Shown one piece after another: positions 47,047-53,604 of a stretch of 53,604 nt of DNA. The notes below the pieces were generated by a model. The model saw only the letters and a list, made by a program, of their open reading frames with translations, was not told the DNA's origin and did not search any database. The position numbers and the translations under genes were made by a program. The first letter of the stretch is position 1. The number at the start of each line of letters is the position of its first letter. The stretch is from Burkholderiales bacterium 70-64 (GTDB lineage Bacteria > Pseudomonadota > Gammaproteobacteria > Burkholderiales > Burkholderiaceae_E). Where the stretch lies: assembly GCA_001898645.1 (NCBI GenBank), contig MKUQ01000050.1:34139-87742 (forward strand), read 5' to 3'.

Positions 47047-48150
47047 CTACGGTGCCTGGCCGGCCCGCTCGAAGGCATCGAGCGCGGATGCCGCCTGCTC
47101 GAGATAGCGCCGCCCGAGCGGCAGCCAGCGCTGCGGCGTGCGCGGCTGCGCATCGAGCAGATGCGCGACCGTCAGGCGCGCGCGCAGCACGGCACGATTG
47201 GCCGTGTAGAAGTGCAGCAGCGCCTCCGGCGGCCGGTCGGCCAGCGCCGCGGCCGCGCCGTCGACCAGGCGCTGCGCGACCCACGGCGCACCCGCCACCG
47301 CGCACTCCAGCCCGAGGAAGGCCAGCTCGTCGAAGGGATCGACCTGCCGCAACTCGGTGCTGAACTCGAGGCAGTCGATGACCACCGGCGGATGGTTCAG
47401 GCACACGTGCTCGGGCCGCAGGTCGCCGTGCCCGTCGACCACCCTGCCGTCGGCCACGCGCCCGCGCAGCACGGCTGCCTGGGCCTCGATCGCCGCGTCG
47501 AGCCGCTCGAGGGTGCGAGCGGCCTGCACGGCGGAAAAACGCGGTTGCCGCAGCAGCTCGCGATTGACCGCCTGCTCGCGCCGGAAGCGTGCCACGTAGG
47601 CATCGGGGGCGAGGCCGGTGCGCACGGCGTCGCGGTAGAAAGCCGACAGCAGCGCGACCACCTCATCGATGTCCTCGGGCCGCAGCGTACCGGCCGCGAT
47701 GACTCGGTCGAGCATGCGCTCGGCCGGCAGCCGGCGCATCAGCACCAGCCAGTCGACGGTGACCCCCGGGGCCGGCAGGCGGTCCTCGGGGACGAGCGCG
47801 AAGCGGCCCTCGTGCCACTGCAGCGCGAGCAGGCCGAGGTAGACCCGGGGAGCCAGACGGCGGTTGAGGTGCAGCTCCTCGCGACAGTAGCGTTCGCGCA
47901 GCTGGGGCGTCGAGAAGTCGAGGAAGGGGTAGCGCACCGGCTTCTTCATCTTCAGCACGTGCTCGCCGGCGACGATGACCCACGACATGTGGGTTTCGAC
48001 GAGCTGCGCGTCGGCCGGATCCGCACCGTGCGCGGCATGCGACATCAGGAAGCCGAGCCGCGCTTCGGTGTCCGGGTCGGTATCGCGATGGACGTCGGGA
48101 CGGGCGTCGCGGTCGCCGGCGGGATCGCTCATCGCGTGTGCCCGGATCAC
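47047..48150 (-). CDS. APH-fold kinase-like protein, stand-alone
   Basis: 367 residues, related to the N-terminal half of the 44396 gene: VETHMSWVIVAGEHVLKMKKPVRYPFLDFS mirrors its HISWVLLDGEHAWKIKKP region. The catalytic loop here reads HGDLRPEHV, with His where HGDLHLSN has Asn, followed by VIDCLEF. The P-loop domain is missing. GTG at 48150 overlaps the TGA of the upstream NAPRT-like gene (GTGA), arguing for coupled translation; ATG at 48132 is an alternative. The gene is convergent with the PRPP-synthetase-like gene. Confidence 0.78.
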   Translation of the reverse strand: MIRAHAMSDPAGDRDARPDVHRDTDPDTEARLGFLMSHAAHGADPADAQLVETHMSWVIVAGEHVLKMKKPVRYPFLDFSTPQLRERYCREELHLNRRLAPRVYLGLLALQWHEGRFALVPEDRLPAPGVTVDWLVLMRRLPAERMLDRVIAAGTLRPEDIDEVVALLSAFYRDAVRTGLAPDAYVARFRREQAVNRELLRQPRFSAVQAARTLERLDAAIEAQAAVLRGRVADGRVVDGHGDLRPEHVCLNHPPVVIDCLEFSTELRQVDPFDELAFLGLECAVAGAPWVAQRLVDGAAAALADRPPEALLHFYTANRAVLRARLTVAHLLDAQPRTPQRWLPLGRRYLEQAASALDAFERAGQAP

Positions 48151-48929
48151 GAAGCGGCCGCGTCGATCTCGCTCGCCAGTGCGCGCAGCGCCTGCGAGAT
48201 CTCCACCGCAACCGGCACCGCTGCCGGCGCGAGGGCGCGCAGCGCCGGGGGCAGCCGCGCCAGCTGCGCACGGGCGTGCGTCCGTGCTGCCTCCAGCGCC
48301 GGCTGCCCCGGCAGCCGCCGGCCGGCGCGGTCGAGCATCGCGCGCACCGCCCGCGCGTGCGCGGCGAGGTCGCTGCTGTCCAGCCGCACCCCGGCGATGC
48401 GGATGCCCTCGGCCGCCAGCGCGGGGTACAGCGCGATCACCTTCGCCACCGCCGCTTCGGTGTCATAGGTGTCGACCAGCATCACGGGTCGCTGCGGGCG
48501 CGCCCGTGCGAAGGCCTCGAAGGCATCGCGCTCGTCGTGGTGGGCCTGCACGAACGAGTGGGCCATGGTGCCGAACGCGGGGATCCCGAATCGCCGGCCG
48601 GCTTCGGCGGTCGCAGTGCCGTCGAAGCCGGCGAGCCAGGCCGAGCGAGCCGCGAACAGCGCGGCTTCGGCGCCGTGCGCGCGGCGCATGCCGAAGTCGA
48701 TCAGCTGGCGGCCTTCGGTCGAGAGCACGATGCGTGCGGCCTTGGAGGCGATCAGCGTCTGCAGGTGGACGAACTCGAGCGCCTGCTCCAGCCCCGCCGC
48801 GACCAGGAAGTTGCGCTGCGCAGGGAGCTTGCGCACGAACAGCTCGAAGACGGCGGGCTCCTCCATCCCTCGATCGAGGTAGGCCCGCATCATGGCGAGC
48901 TGGTACAGATCGGTGAGCAGGGCGGTCAT
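48147..48929 (-). CDS. Shortened nicotinate phosphoribosyltransferase
   Basis: 260 residues, whereas the family usually has about 400-450. The start (MTALLTDLYQLAMMRAYL, RNFLVAAGLEQALEF) runs straight into HLQTLIASKAARI, a segment normally some 80 residues further on. The middle (DFGMRRAHGAEAAL, GTMAHSFVQAH, VDTYDT, GVRLDSSDL) is intact. Past RAMLDRAG it jumps to a C-terminal-type stretch (ARAQLARLPPALRAL), skipping the SGGLDE and GFGVGT phosphate-binding region. The frame is open throughout. It is probably inactive as a NAPRT, or a remodelled variant. Confidence 0.75.
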   Translation of the reverse strand: MTALLTDLYQLAMMRAYLDRGMEEPAVFELFVRKLPAQRNFLVAAGLEQALEFVHLQTLIASKAARIVLSTEGRQLIDFGMRRAHGAEAALFAARSAWLAGFDGTATAEAGRRFGIPAFGTMAHSFVQAHHDERDAFEAFARARPQRPVMLVDTYDTEAAVAKVIALYPALAAEGIRIAGVRLDSSDLAAHARAVRAMLDRAGRRLPGQPALEAARTHARAQLARLPPALRALAPAAVPVAVEISQALRALASEIDAAAS

Positions 48930-49074
48930 CGCAGTGCGACGCGGTGCTGTCGTTCGCACTGTACGCCGGATGCCCGGCTTGGCGGACCGCGGGCGGGCGT
49001 GCGCCGGGCCGGCCGGATGCCGGTCTCGATGCCCGCCGGCCGGAGCGCCCGCAGCATGGCTGAGAAGTACCGAA

Positions 49075-49082
49075 TGTATACA
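49075..49082. promoter_or_regulatory. Upstream TGTATACA operator-like site
   Basis: TGTATACA in the context ATGTATACAA lies 183 bp before the vanA-like ATG and 129 bp from an identical site at 49204. Palindromes of this form (T-x-GT-x3-AC-x-A) suit FadR-type GntR regulators, and a gene for one is in the operon (50430-51215). The site is between divergent genes, so it might act on both sides. Confidence 0.6.
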
Positions 49083-49182
49083 AGAAGAGCTCCAGTTTCG
49101 CCAGGCGTGGACTACTGCAGGCCGGTGTGCTGGTTTTTTCAGAGGGAGATCAGAACGGTGGGCAAGGCGAGCGTAAATCTGC

Positions 49183-49211
49183 TTGACCTGTCTGCCTCGT
49201 CTATGTATACA
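49183..49211 (+). promoter_or_regulatory. Predicted vanA promoter
   Basis: TTGACC (49183-49188, five of six to TTGACA) is followed after 17 bp by TATACA (49206-49211), or after 19 bp by TACAAT. The -10 element lies inside the second TGTATACA palindrome (49204-49211), so binding there should block RNA polymerase. The leader to the ATG at 49258 would be about 40 nt. Confidence 0.65.
49204..49211. promoter_or_regulatory. Operator-like palindrome overlapping the vanA -10
   Basis: A second TGTATACA, in the same ATGTATACAA context as the site at 49075-49082. The two centres are 129 bp apart, about 12 helical turns, compatible with looping. Repression through this site is predicted to be relieved by the aromatic inducer. 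The link to the neighbouring GntR gene is inferred. Confidence 0.65.
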
Positions 49212-49212
49212 A

Positions 49213-49242
49213 TCCGGCCATAACAAGTCCGGCCATAACGAG
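49213..49242 (+). repeat. 15-bp tandem duplication in the vanA leader
   Basis: TCCGGCCATAACAAG at 49213-49227 is repeated at 49228-49242 with one change (14 of 15 identical). It lies between the promoter and the Shine-Dalgarno (GGAGGTG at 49248-49254). It could be a recent slippage duplication or a binding site pair; no function is evident. Confidence 0.7.
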
Positions 49243-49257
49243 ACTACGGAGGTGACG

Positions 49258-50433
49258 ATGTCTGCCCGCACTGCCGATCCCACCTTTCCGATCAACGCCT
49301 GGTACGCGGCCGCCTACGACGTCGAGCTGCGCCGCGAGCTGATGCCGCGCACGATCTGCGATCGCAGGCTGGTGATGTACCGTCGCGCCGACGGCTCGCC
49401 GGTGGCGCTCGAGGACGCCTGCTGGCACCGGCTGCTGCCGCTGTCGAAGGGGAGGCTGGTCGGCGACGACGTGCAGTGCGGCTATCACGGCCTGGTCTTC
49501 GACGCCGGCGGCCGATGCGTGCGCATGCCTTCGCAGGAGACCCTGAATCCCTCGGCCTGCGTGCGCAGCTACCCGGTGCACGAGAAGCATCGCTTCATCT
49601 GGGTCTGGCCGGGCGATCCGGCACTGGCCGATCCGGCGCGCATTCCCGATCTGCACTGGAACGACGATCCGGCCTGGGCCGGCGACGGCAAGCTCATGCA
49701 CGTGAAGTGCGATTACCGCCTCGTGGTGGACAACCTGATGGACCTGACCCACGAGACCTTCGTCCACGGCGGCAGCATCGGCCACGAAGCGGTGGCCGAG
49801 GCGCCGTTCGAGGTGACCAGCACCGAGCGCTCGGTGACGGTCACGCGCTGGATGCACGGCATCGATCCGCCGCCGTTCTGGGCCGAGCAGCTGCGCAAGC
49901 CGGGCCCGGCCGACCGCTGGCAGATCATCCGCTTCGAGCCGCCGTGCACCGTCACCATCGACGTCGGCGTGGCGCCCGCGGGCACCGGCGCGCCGCAGGG
50001 CGATCGCTCGCAGGGCGTCAACGGCTACGTGCTCAACACCATCACGCCCGAGACCGGGACGTCGTGCCACTACTTCTGGGCGTTCTGTCGCAACTACCGC
50101 ATCCACGAGCAGGGCATCACGCAGAAGCTGCGCGAAGGCGTCGCGCGCGTGTTCGCCGAGGACGAGGTGATCCTCGAGGCGCAGCAGCAGGCGATCCTCG
50201 ACCACCCCGACAAGGAGTTCTACAACCTCAACATCGATGCCGGGCCGATGTGGGCGCGGCGCATCATCGCGCGGATGATCGCGCAGGAGCGCGAGATCGC
50301 CGGCGGCGCCCGCGCCGCGGGTGACGGTGCCGCAGCCGGCGGCGCACCCACCGCAGGCGCGGCAGCCAAGAGCGCGGTCCGGCCGACGCCCCTGCGCGCC
50401 GGCATGCCCGATCTGGCCGCGGCCGGCCATTGA
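49258..50433 (+). CDS. vanA: Vanillate-type O-demethylase oxygenase (Rieske)
   Basis: 391 residues. Rieske [2Fe-2S] ligands C55/H57 (in CWHRLLPLSKG) and C74/H77 (in QCGYHG), then mononuclear iron ligands H165, H170 in DLTHETFVH near residue 162. This is a ring-hydroxylating-type oxygenase that removes the methyl group of vanillate or a related methoxy-aromatic, giving protocatechuate and formaldehyde. The exact substrate is not proven. ATG at 49258 has GGAGGTG 4 nt upstream. A Gly/Ala-rich tail follows the fold. The regulator gene overlaps its stop. Confidence 0.88.
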   Translation: MSARTADPTFPINAWYAAAYDVELRRELMPRTICDRRLVMYRRADGSPVALEDACWHRLLPLSKGRLVGDDVQCGYHGLVFDAGGRCVRMPSQETLNPSACVRSYPVHEKHRFIWVWPGDPALADPARIPDLHWNDDPAWAGDGKLMHVKCDYRLVVDNLMDLTHETFVHGGSIGHEAVAEAPFEVTSTERSVTVTRWMHGIDPPPFWAEQLRKPGPADRWQIIRFEPPCTVTIDVGVAPAGTGAPQGDRSQGVNGYVLNTITPETGTSCHYFWAFCRNYRIHEQGITQKLREGVARVFAEDEVILEAQQQAILDHPDKEFYNLNIDAGPMWARRIIARMIAQEREIAGGARAAGDGAAAGGAPTAGAAAKSAVRPTPLRAGMPDLAAAGH

Positions 50434-51215
50434 CCTCCGCAACGGCGCAGCGCCCGATGGCCGCTCCGATCCCGCTCGGCCGCGATCCATCGCAGACCGA
50501 TCGCGCGGTGCTCGGCATCCGCGACATGGTGCTGCGCGGCGATTTCGCGGCCGGCGACCGCCTCACCGAGCTGGGGCTGGTCGAGATCCTCGGCGTGTCG
50601 CGCACGCCCATCCGGGCGGCGCTGCAGCGGCTCGCGCAGGAAGGGCTGCTGGTGGCGTCGCCTTCGTCGGGCTACCTGGTGCGCGGCTTCAGCGAGGCCG
50701 AGGTGTTCGACGCCATCGAGCTGCGCGGCGCGATCGAGGGGCTGGCCGCCCGCATGGCGGCCGAGCGCGGTGCCTCGCCCGCCATGCTGCGCGACATGCG
50801 CGAGTGCCTGGCCCGCATCGACGAGCTGCTGTCCGGGGCCGCGCCGGGCGACGAGCACCTCGCCCGCTACAGCGCGCTGAATTCGCGCTTCCACGAGCTG
50901 ATGCTGGCGGCTTCCGGCAGCACTACCGTGGCGCAGGCCATGCAGCGGGTGGCGGCGACCCCGTTCGCCGCGCCCAACGCCTTCGTGCAGGTGCAGTCGC
51001 GCCTGCCCGGCTCGTTGAAGATCCTCGGCATCGCGCAGGCGCAGCACCACGAGATCGTGGACGCGATCGAGGAGCGTTCGAGCGCGCGGGTGGAGCCGCT
51101 GGTGCGCGAGCACGCGCGCAATGCGCGGCGCAACCTGGAGCTGGTGCTGCGCCACAGCGATGCGCTCGGGCACCTGGTCGGCGCGCCGCTGATCCGCCGG
51201 GGCGGCGGCGCATGA
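50430..51215 (+). CDS. GntR-family (FCD) transcriptional regulator
   Basis: About 261 residues. N-terminal winged helix (AVLGIRDMVLRGDFAAGDRL, VSRTPIRAALQRLAQEG) and a C-terminal FCD ligand domain (DAIELRGAIEGLAARMAAER, FHELMLAASGS, HHEIVDAIEER). The position inside a van-type operon suggests a VanR-like repressor answering to vanillate or a related compound. The TTG at 50430 overlaps the vanA stop as TTGA; ATG at 50457 is the alternative start. Likely sites are the TGTATACA pair upstream of vanA. Confidence 0.88.
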   Translation: MTSATAQRPMAAPIPLGRDPSQTDRAVLGIRDMVLRGDFAAGDRLTELGLVEILGVSRTPIRAALQRLAQEGLLVASPSSGYLVRGFSEAEVFDAIELRGAIEGLAARMAAERGASPAMLRDMRECLARIDELLSGAAPGDEHLARYSALNSRFHELMLAASGSTTVAQAMQRVAATPFAAPNAFVQVQSRLPGSLKILGIAQAQHHEIVDAIEERSSARVEPLVREHARNARRNLELVLRHSDALGHLVGAPLIRRGGGA

Positions 51216-51231
51216 CGAGGAGGCGCAGGCC

Positions 51232-52263
51232 ATGAGATACCACGACCGATGGACGGCGGCGCGCATCGCGCGCACCGAAGACCTCACTCCGTCGATCCGG
51301 CTGTTCGAGCTCGAGCCGGCCGGGGGAGCGATCCGCTACGCGCCGGGCGCGCATCTGCGCGTGAAGGTCCGCGTCGACGGACGCGAGGAAGTGCGCTCGT
51401 ACTCGCTGCTCGATACCGGGGTCGACGACGGGCGCTATCGCATCGCCGTCAAGCGCATCGACGACGGGCTGGGCGGCTCGCGCTACCTGCGCACGCTGGC
51501 CGCGGGCGACGAGATCGTGGTCTCCCAGCCGCACAACCAGTTCGAGCTCGGCGCGCAGGCAGTCTCGCGCACCCTGGTGGCCGGCGGCGTCGGGATCACC
51601 GCGCTGCTGGGCATGGCGCGCGCGCTGGCCGGCGGCTCGCGTCCGGTGCGCTTCCACTACGCGGTGCGCACGCAGGACGAGGCGGCCTTCGCCGGGCTGC
51701 TGCGCGGCTGGCTCGGCGATCGCTTCGAGCTGCACGTCTCCGGGCAGGGCGGTCGGCTCGATCTGCGCCGCGTCGTCGCGGACATGGACCCGCAGGGCGA
51801 GCTCTACGTGTGCGGCCCGATCGGCATGCTCGAGGCGGCCCGCCAGGCATGGAAGGAGGCCGGTCGGCCGGCCAGCCTGCTGCGCTTCGAGAGCTTCGCC
51901 GCCAGCGGCCATCACCCGAACCGGGCCTTCACGGCGGTGCTGCCGCGCTTCGGGCTGGAGATCGAGGTGCCGGCGCACCAGTCGCTGCTCGGCGCGCTCG
52001 AGCAGGCGGGCATCCCGGTGCTGTCGGACTGCCTGCGCGGCGAGTGCGGCCTGTGCGCGGTGGACGTGCTGGGCTGCGACAGCGCGCTCGATCATCGCGA
52101 CGTGTTCATGAGCGAGGCGCAGAAGGCCGGCAACCGCAGGCTGTGCGCGTGCGTGTCGCGCCCGGCCGGCGGCCGCATCGAGATCGATACCGGCTACCGC
52201 GGCCGACGGCTCGATGCCGCCGGCCTCGACGGCGGTTCTGCGGCAGCCCGTCCCGCGTCATAA
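51232..52263 (+). CDS. vanB: Vanillate O-demethylase reductase (PDR/VanB family)
   Basis: 343 residues. FMN-binding domain (RSYSLLDTGVDDGRYRIAVK), NADH domain (LVAGGVGITALLGMARAL, VCGPIGMLEAA) and a C-terminal plant-type [2Fe-2S] ferredoxin (DCLRGECGLCAVDVL with the fourth Cys in RRLCACVSR). It passes electrons from NAD(P)H to the Rieske oxygenase. It begins 16 nt after the regulator gene; AGGAGG-like sequence precedes ATG 51232. Its TAA stop lies within a candidate promoter for the next gene. Confidence 0.92.
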   Translation: MRYHDRWTAARIARTEDLTPSIRLFELEPAGGAIRYAPGAHLRVKVRVDGREEVRSYSLLDTGVDDGRYRIAVKRIDDGLGGSRYLRTLAAGDEIVVSQPHNQFELGAQAVSRTLVAGGVGITALLGMARALAGGSRPVRFHYAVRTQDEAAFAGLLRGWLGDRFELHVSGQGGRLDLRRVVADMDPQGELYVCGPIGMLEAARQAWKEAGRPASLLRFESFAASGHHPNRAFTAVLPRFGLEIEVPAHQSLLGALEQAGIPVLSDCLRGECGLCAVDVLGCDSALDHRDVFMSEAQKAGNRRLCACVSRPAGGRIEIDTGYRGRRLDAAGLDGGSAAARPAS

Positions 52264-52264
52264 T
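52259..52264 (+). promoter_or_regulatory. Candidate -10 for the solute-binding protein gene
   Basis: CATAAT (five of six) overlaps the vanB stop codon and lies about 32 bp before the start of the binding-protein gene; the -35 region (TTCTGC at 52236-52241) is poor. Readthrough from the van promoter is equally possible. Confidence 0.3.
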
Positions 52265-52295
52265 CGGCCCGCCCCATCACACCAAAGGAGACATG

Positions 52296-53492
52296 ATGAG
52301 CCCATCCGTCGATACCCGCCGCCGCGCCACCCTGATCGGAGGCGCGGCCGCACTCGGCGCCGGCCTGCTGCCGCGCATCGCGGCCGCGGCCGATCCGGTC
52401 AAGGTCGGCCTGATCCTGCCCATGTCGGGGCCGTTCGCCTCGACCGGTCGCGAGATCGACACGGCGGTGAGGCTGTACCAGCAGAAGTACGGCGACTCCG
52501 CCGGCGGGCGCAAGGTCGAGATCCTGCTCAAGGACGACGGCGGCCTGATGCCCGACGCCACCAAGCGCATCGCCCAGGAGCTGGTGGTCAATGAAAAGGT
52601 GCAGGTGCTGGCCGGCTTCGGCCTGACGCCGCTCGCTTTCGCAGCCGCTCCCATCGCCACGCAGGCGAAGGTTCCGATGGTGGTGATGGCCGCGGCCACC
52701 TCGATCATCCCGCAGCGCTCGCCCTACATCGTGCGCACCGGCTTCACCCTGGCGCAGGTCACTGCGCCGCTGGCCGACTGGGCGGCGAAGGACAACACCC
52801 TGAAGATCCGCTCGGTGATGACGCTGGTGAGCGACTACGGGCCCGGCATCGATGCGGAGAGAGTGTTCACCAAGCACTTCACGGCCGGCGGCGGCAAGAT
52901 CCTCGACAGCCTGCGCGTGCCGCTGCAGAACCCCGACTTCGCTCCCTTCATGCAGCGCATCAAGGATTCCAAGCCCGATGCGGTGTTCGCGTTCGTGCCG
53001 TCGGGCGCCGGCGCGGCGGTGATGAAGCAGTTCGCCGAGCGCGGGCTGAGCGCCGCCGGCGTCCGGCTGATCTGCACCGGCGACGTGCTCGACGACGAGC
53101 TGATGCCCAGTATCGGCCAGGTCGCGGTGGGCGTGCACAGCTCGCACCACTACTCCGCTGCGCACCCCTCGCCGGAGAACAAGGAGTACGTGCGCGACTT
53201 CATGAAGCTGTCGAAGGGCATGCGGCCGAACTTCCACTCGGTGGGCGGCTACGACGGCATCCACCTCGTCTACGAAGCGCTCAAGAAGACCGGCGGCGAC
53301 GCCGACGGCGACAAGCTGCTCGCGGCGATGAAGGGCATGAAGTGGACCAGCGTGCGCGGACCGGTCAGCATCGATCCGGACACGCGCGACATCGTCCAGA
53401 ACGTGTACATCCGCAAGGCCGAGATGGTCGACGGCGGGGTGTACAACGTGGAGTTCGAGACCATCCCGAACTTCAAGGACCCGGGCGTCTGA
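52296..53492 (+). CDS. ABC transporter substrate-binding protein (LivK type)
   Basis: 398 residues. A Tat-like or Sec signal (DTRRRATLIGGAAALGAGL) is cleaved near AAAADP. The mature part is a Leu/Ile/Val-type periplasmic-binding fold (VKVGLILPMSGPFASTGREI, LAGFGLTPLAFAAAP, FAFVPSGAGAAVMKQF). Such proteins often bring aromatic acids to Burkholderiales catabolic operons, but no permease or ATPase lies in the window. AAAGGAG (52284-52290) is best spaced for ATG 52296; ATG 52293 is also possible. Confidence 0.9.
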   Translation: MSPSVDTRRRATLIGGAAALGAGLLPRIAAAADPVKVGLILPMSGPFASTGREIDTAVRLYQQKYGDSAGGRKVEILLKDDGGLMPDATKRIAQELVVNEKVQVLAGFGLTPLAFAAAPIATQAKVPMVVMAAATSIIPQRSPYIVRTGFTLAQVTAPLADWAAKDNTLKIRSVMTLVSDYGPGIDAERVFTKHFTAGGGKILDSLRVPLQNPDFAPFMQRIKDSKPDAVFAFVPSGAGAAVMKQFAERGLSAAGVRLICTGDVLDDELMPSIGQVAVGVHSSHHYSAAHPSPENKEYVRDFMKLSKGMRPNFHSVGGYDGIHLVYEALKKTGGDADGDKLLAAMKGMKWTSVRGPVSIDPDTRDIVQNVYIRKAEMVDGGVYNVEFETIPNFKDPGV

Positions 53493-53529
53493 CCGCCCCG
53501 GCGCAGCGGCCCGGCGACCAGGCATCGTC

Positions 53530-53604
53530 ATGCACGCTCTGCGGCGCTGGTCGGTGCGCCACGCGCGCGGCTGGCGCCGGGCGTATGCGCTGTTCGAGCG
53601 CTGC
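53530..53604 (+). CDS. Partial gene at the right edge, possibly MTHFR C-terminal-domain protein
   Basis: Only 25 codons are visible (MHALRRWSVRHARGWRRAY, then ALFERC). The RRW-x4-ARG-x5-Y pattern resembles the start of methylenetetrahydrofolate-reductase C-terminal-domain proteins as I remember them. If right, it would link the demethylase operon to folate-bound C1 handling. The evidence is short and the call tentative; the rest lies outside the window. Confidence 0.4.
   Translation, partial: MHALRRWSVRHARGWRRAYALFERC

Noticed and set aside
44396-48150. Aminoglycoside resistance genes
   Set aside because: The APH-like fold and HGDLHLSN-type loop are shared by many small-molecule kinases; the context (PRPP synthetase, NAPRT-like gene) points to metabolism rather than drug modification.

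Overview
The window reads as chromosomal DNA of a high-GC betaproteobacterium (GC near 70 percent by eye), most likely order Burkholderiales. The main evidence is gene order: ndk-rlmN-pilW-rodZ-ispG-hisS-yfgM-bamB-der-hfq-hflX-hflK-hflC-DUF2065-hisZ-purA-phosphoribosyltransferase-tRNA-Leu-rnr-rlmB, a core block typical of that order. The structured repeat at the left edge (169-425) is also of a kind I associate with Burkholderiales intergenic DNA. There is no phage, transposase, integrase or CRISPR array.

Region 1 (1-1.6 kb): a gene-free stretch with a nested inverted repeat, then a leftward yccA-type Bax-inhibitor-1 membrane protein and a regulatory gap. Region 2 (1.6-21.9 kb): a long rightward housekeeping block for nucleotide supply (ndk, purA, hisZ), RNA modification and decay (rlmN, rlmB, rnr, hfq), translation and ribosome GTPases (hisS, der, hflX), envelope assembly (pilW, rodZ, bamB), isoprenoids (ispG) and FtsH control (hflK, hflC). 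A leftward tRNA-Leu(CAG) with a strong terminator interrupts it. Region 3 (21.8-25.5 kb): leftward envelope and stress genes: a YqjD/YqjE/YqjK-like trio, an exported SNase-type nuclease, a universal stress protein and an MgtC/DUF4010 membrane protein. Region 4 (25.6-37.5 kb): a cluster-less Crp/Fnr regulator; a leftward unit of class II (B12) ribonucleotide reductase, OmpR-type response regulator and soluble hybrid kinase; and a rightward proteolysis operon (second FtsH, Lon-like protease, small Usp-like protein).

Region 5 (37.5-44.3 kb): leftward lapA, then corA-serC-serA-dctP-dctQ-dctM, linking serine synthesis to a TRAP transporter. Region 6 (44.4-48.9 kb): two related APH-fold kinase-like proteins (one fused to a P-loop kinase) around a PRPP-synthetase paralogue, with a nicotinate phosphoribosyltransferase that seems to have lost two internal segments. 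Region 7 (49.0-53.6 kb): a vanillate-type demethylase operon (Rieske oxygenase, FCD/GntR regulator, reductase), preceded by two identical operator-like palindromes, one inside the predicted promoter. It is followed by an ABC solute-binding protein and the first codons of a gene that may belong to C1/folate metabolism.

Points I would check first: hflX has no ATG/GTG/TTG start covering its conserved N-terminus; Der and RNase R carry low-complexity insertions; the ftsH2/lon-like/usp-like operon; the kinase/PRPP/NAPRT cluster and its shortened NAPRT; and the two TGTATACA sites upstream of vanA. All family calls come from reading the translated sequence and recalled family features. No database search was run.
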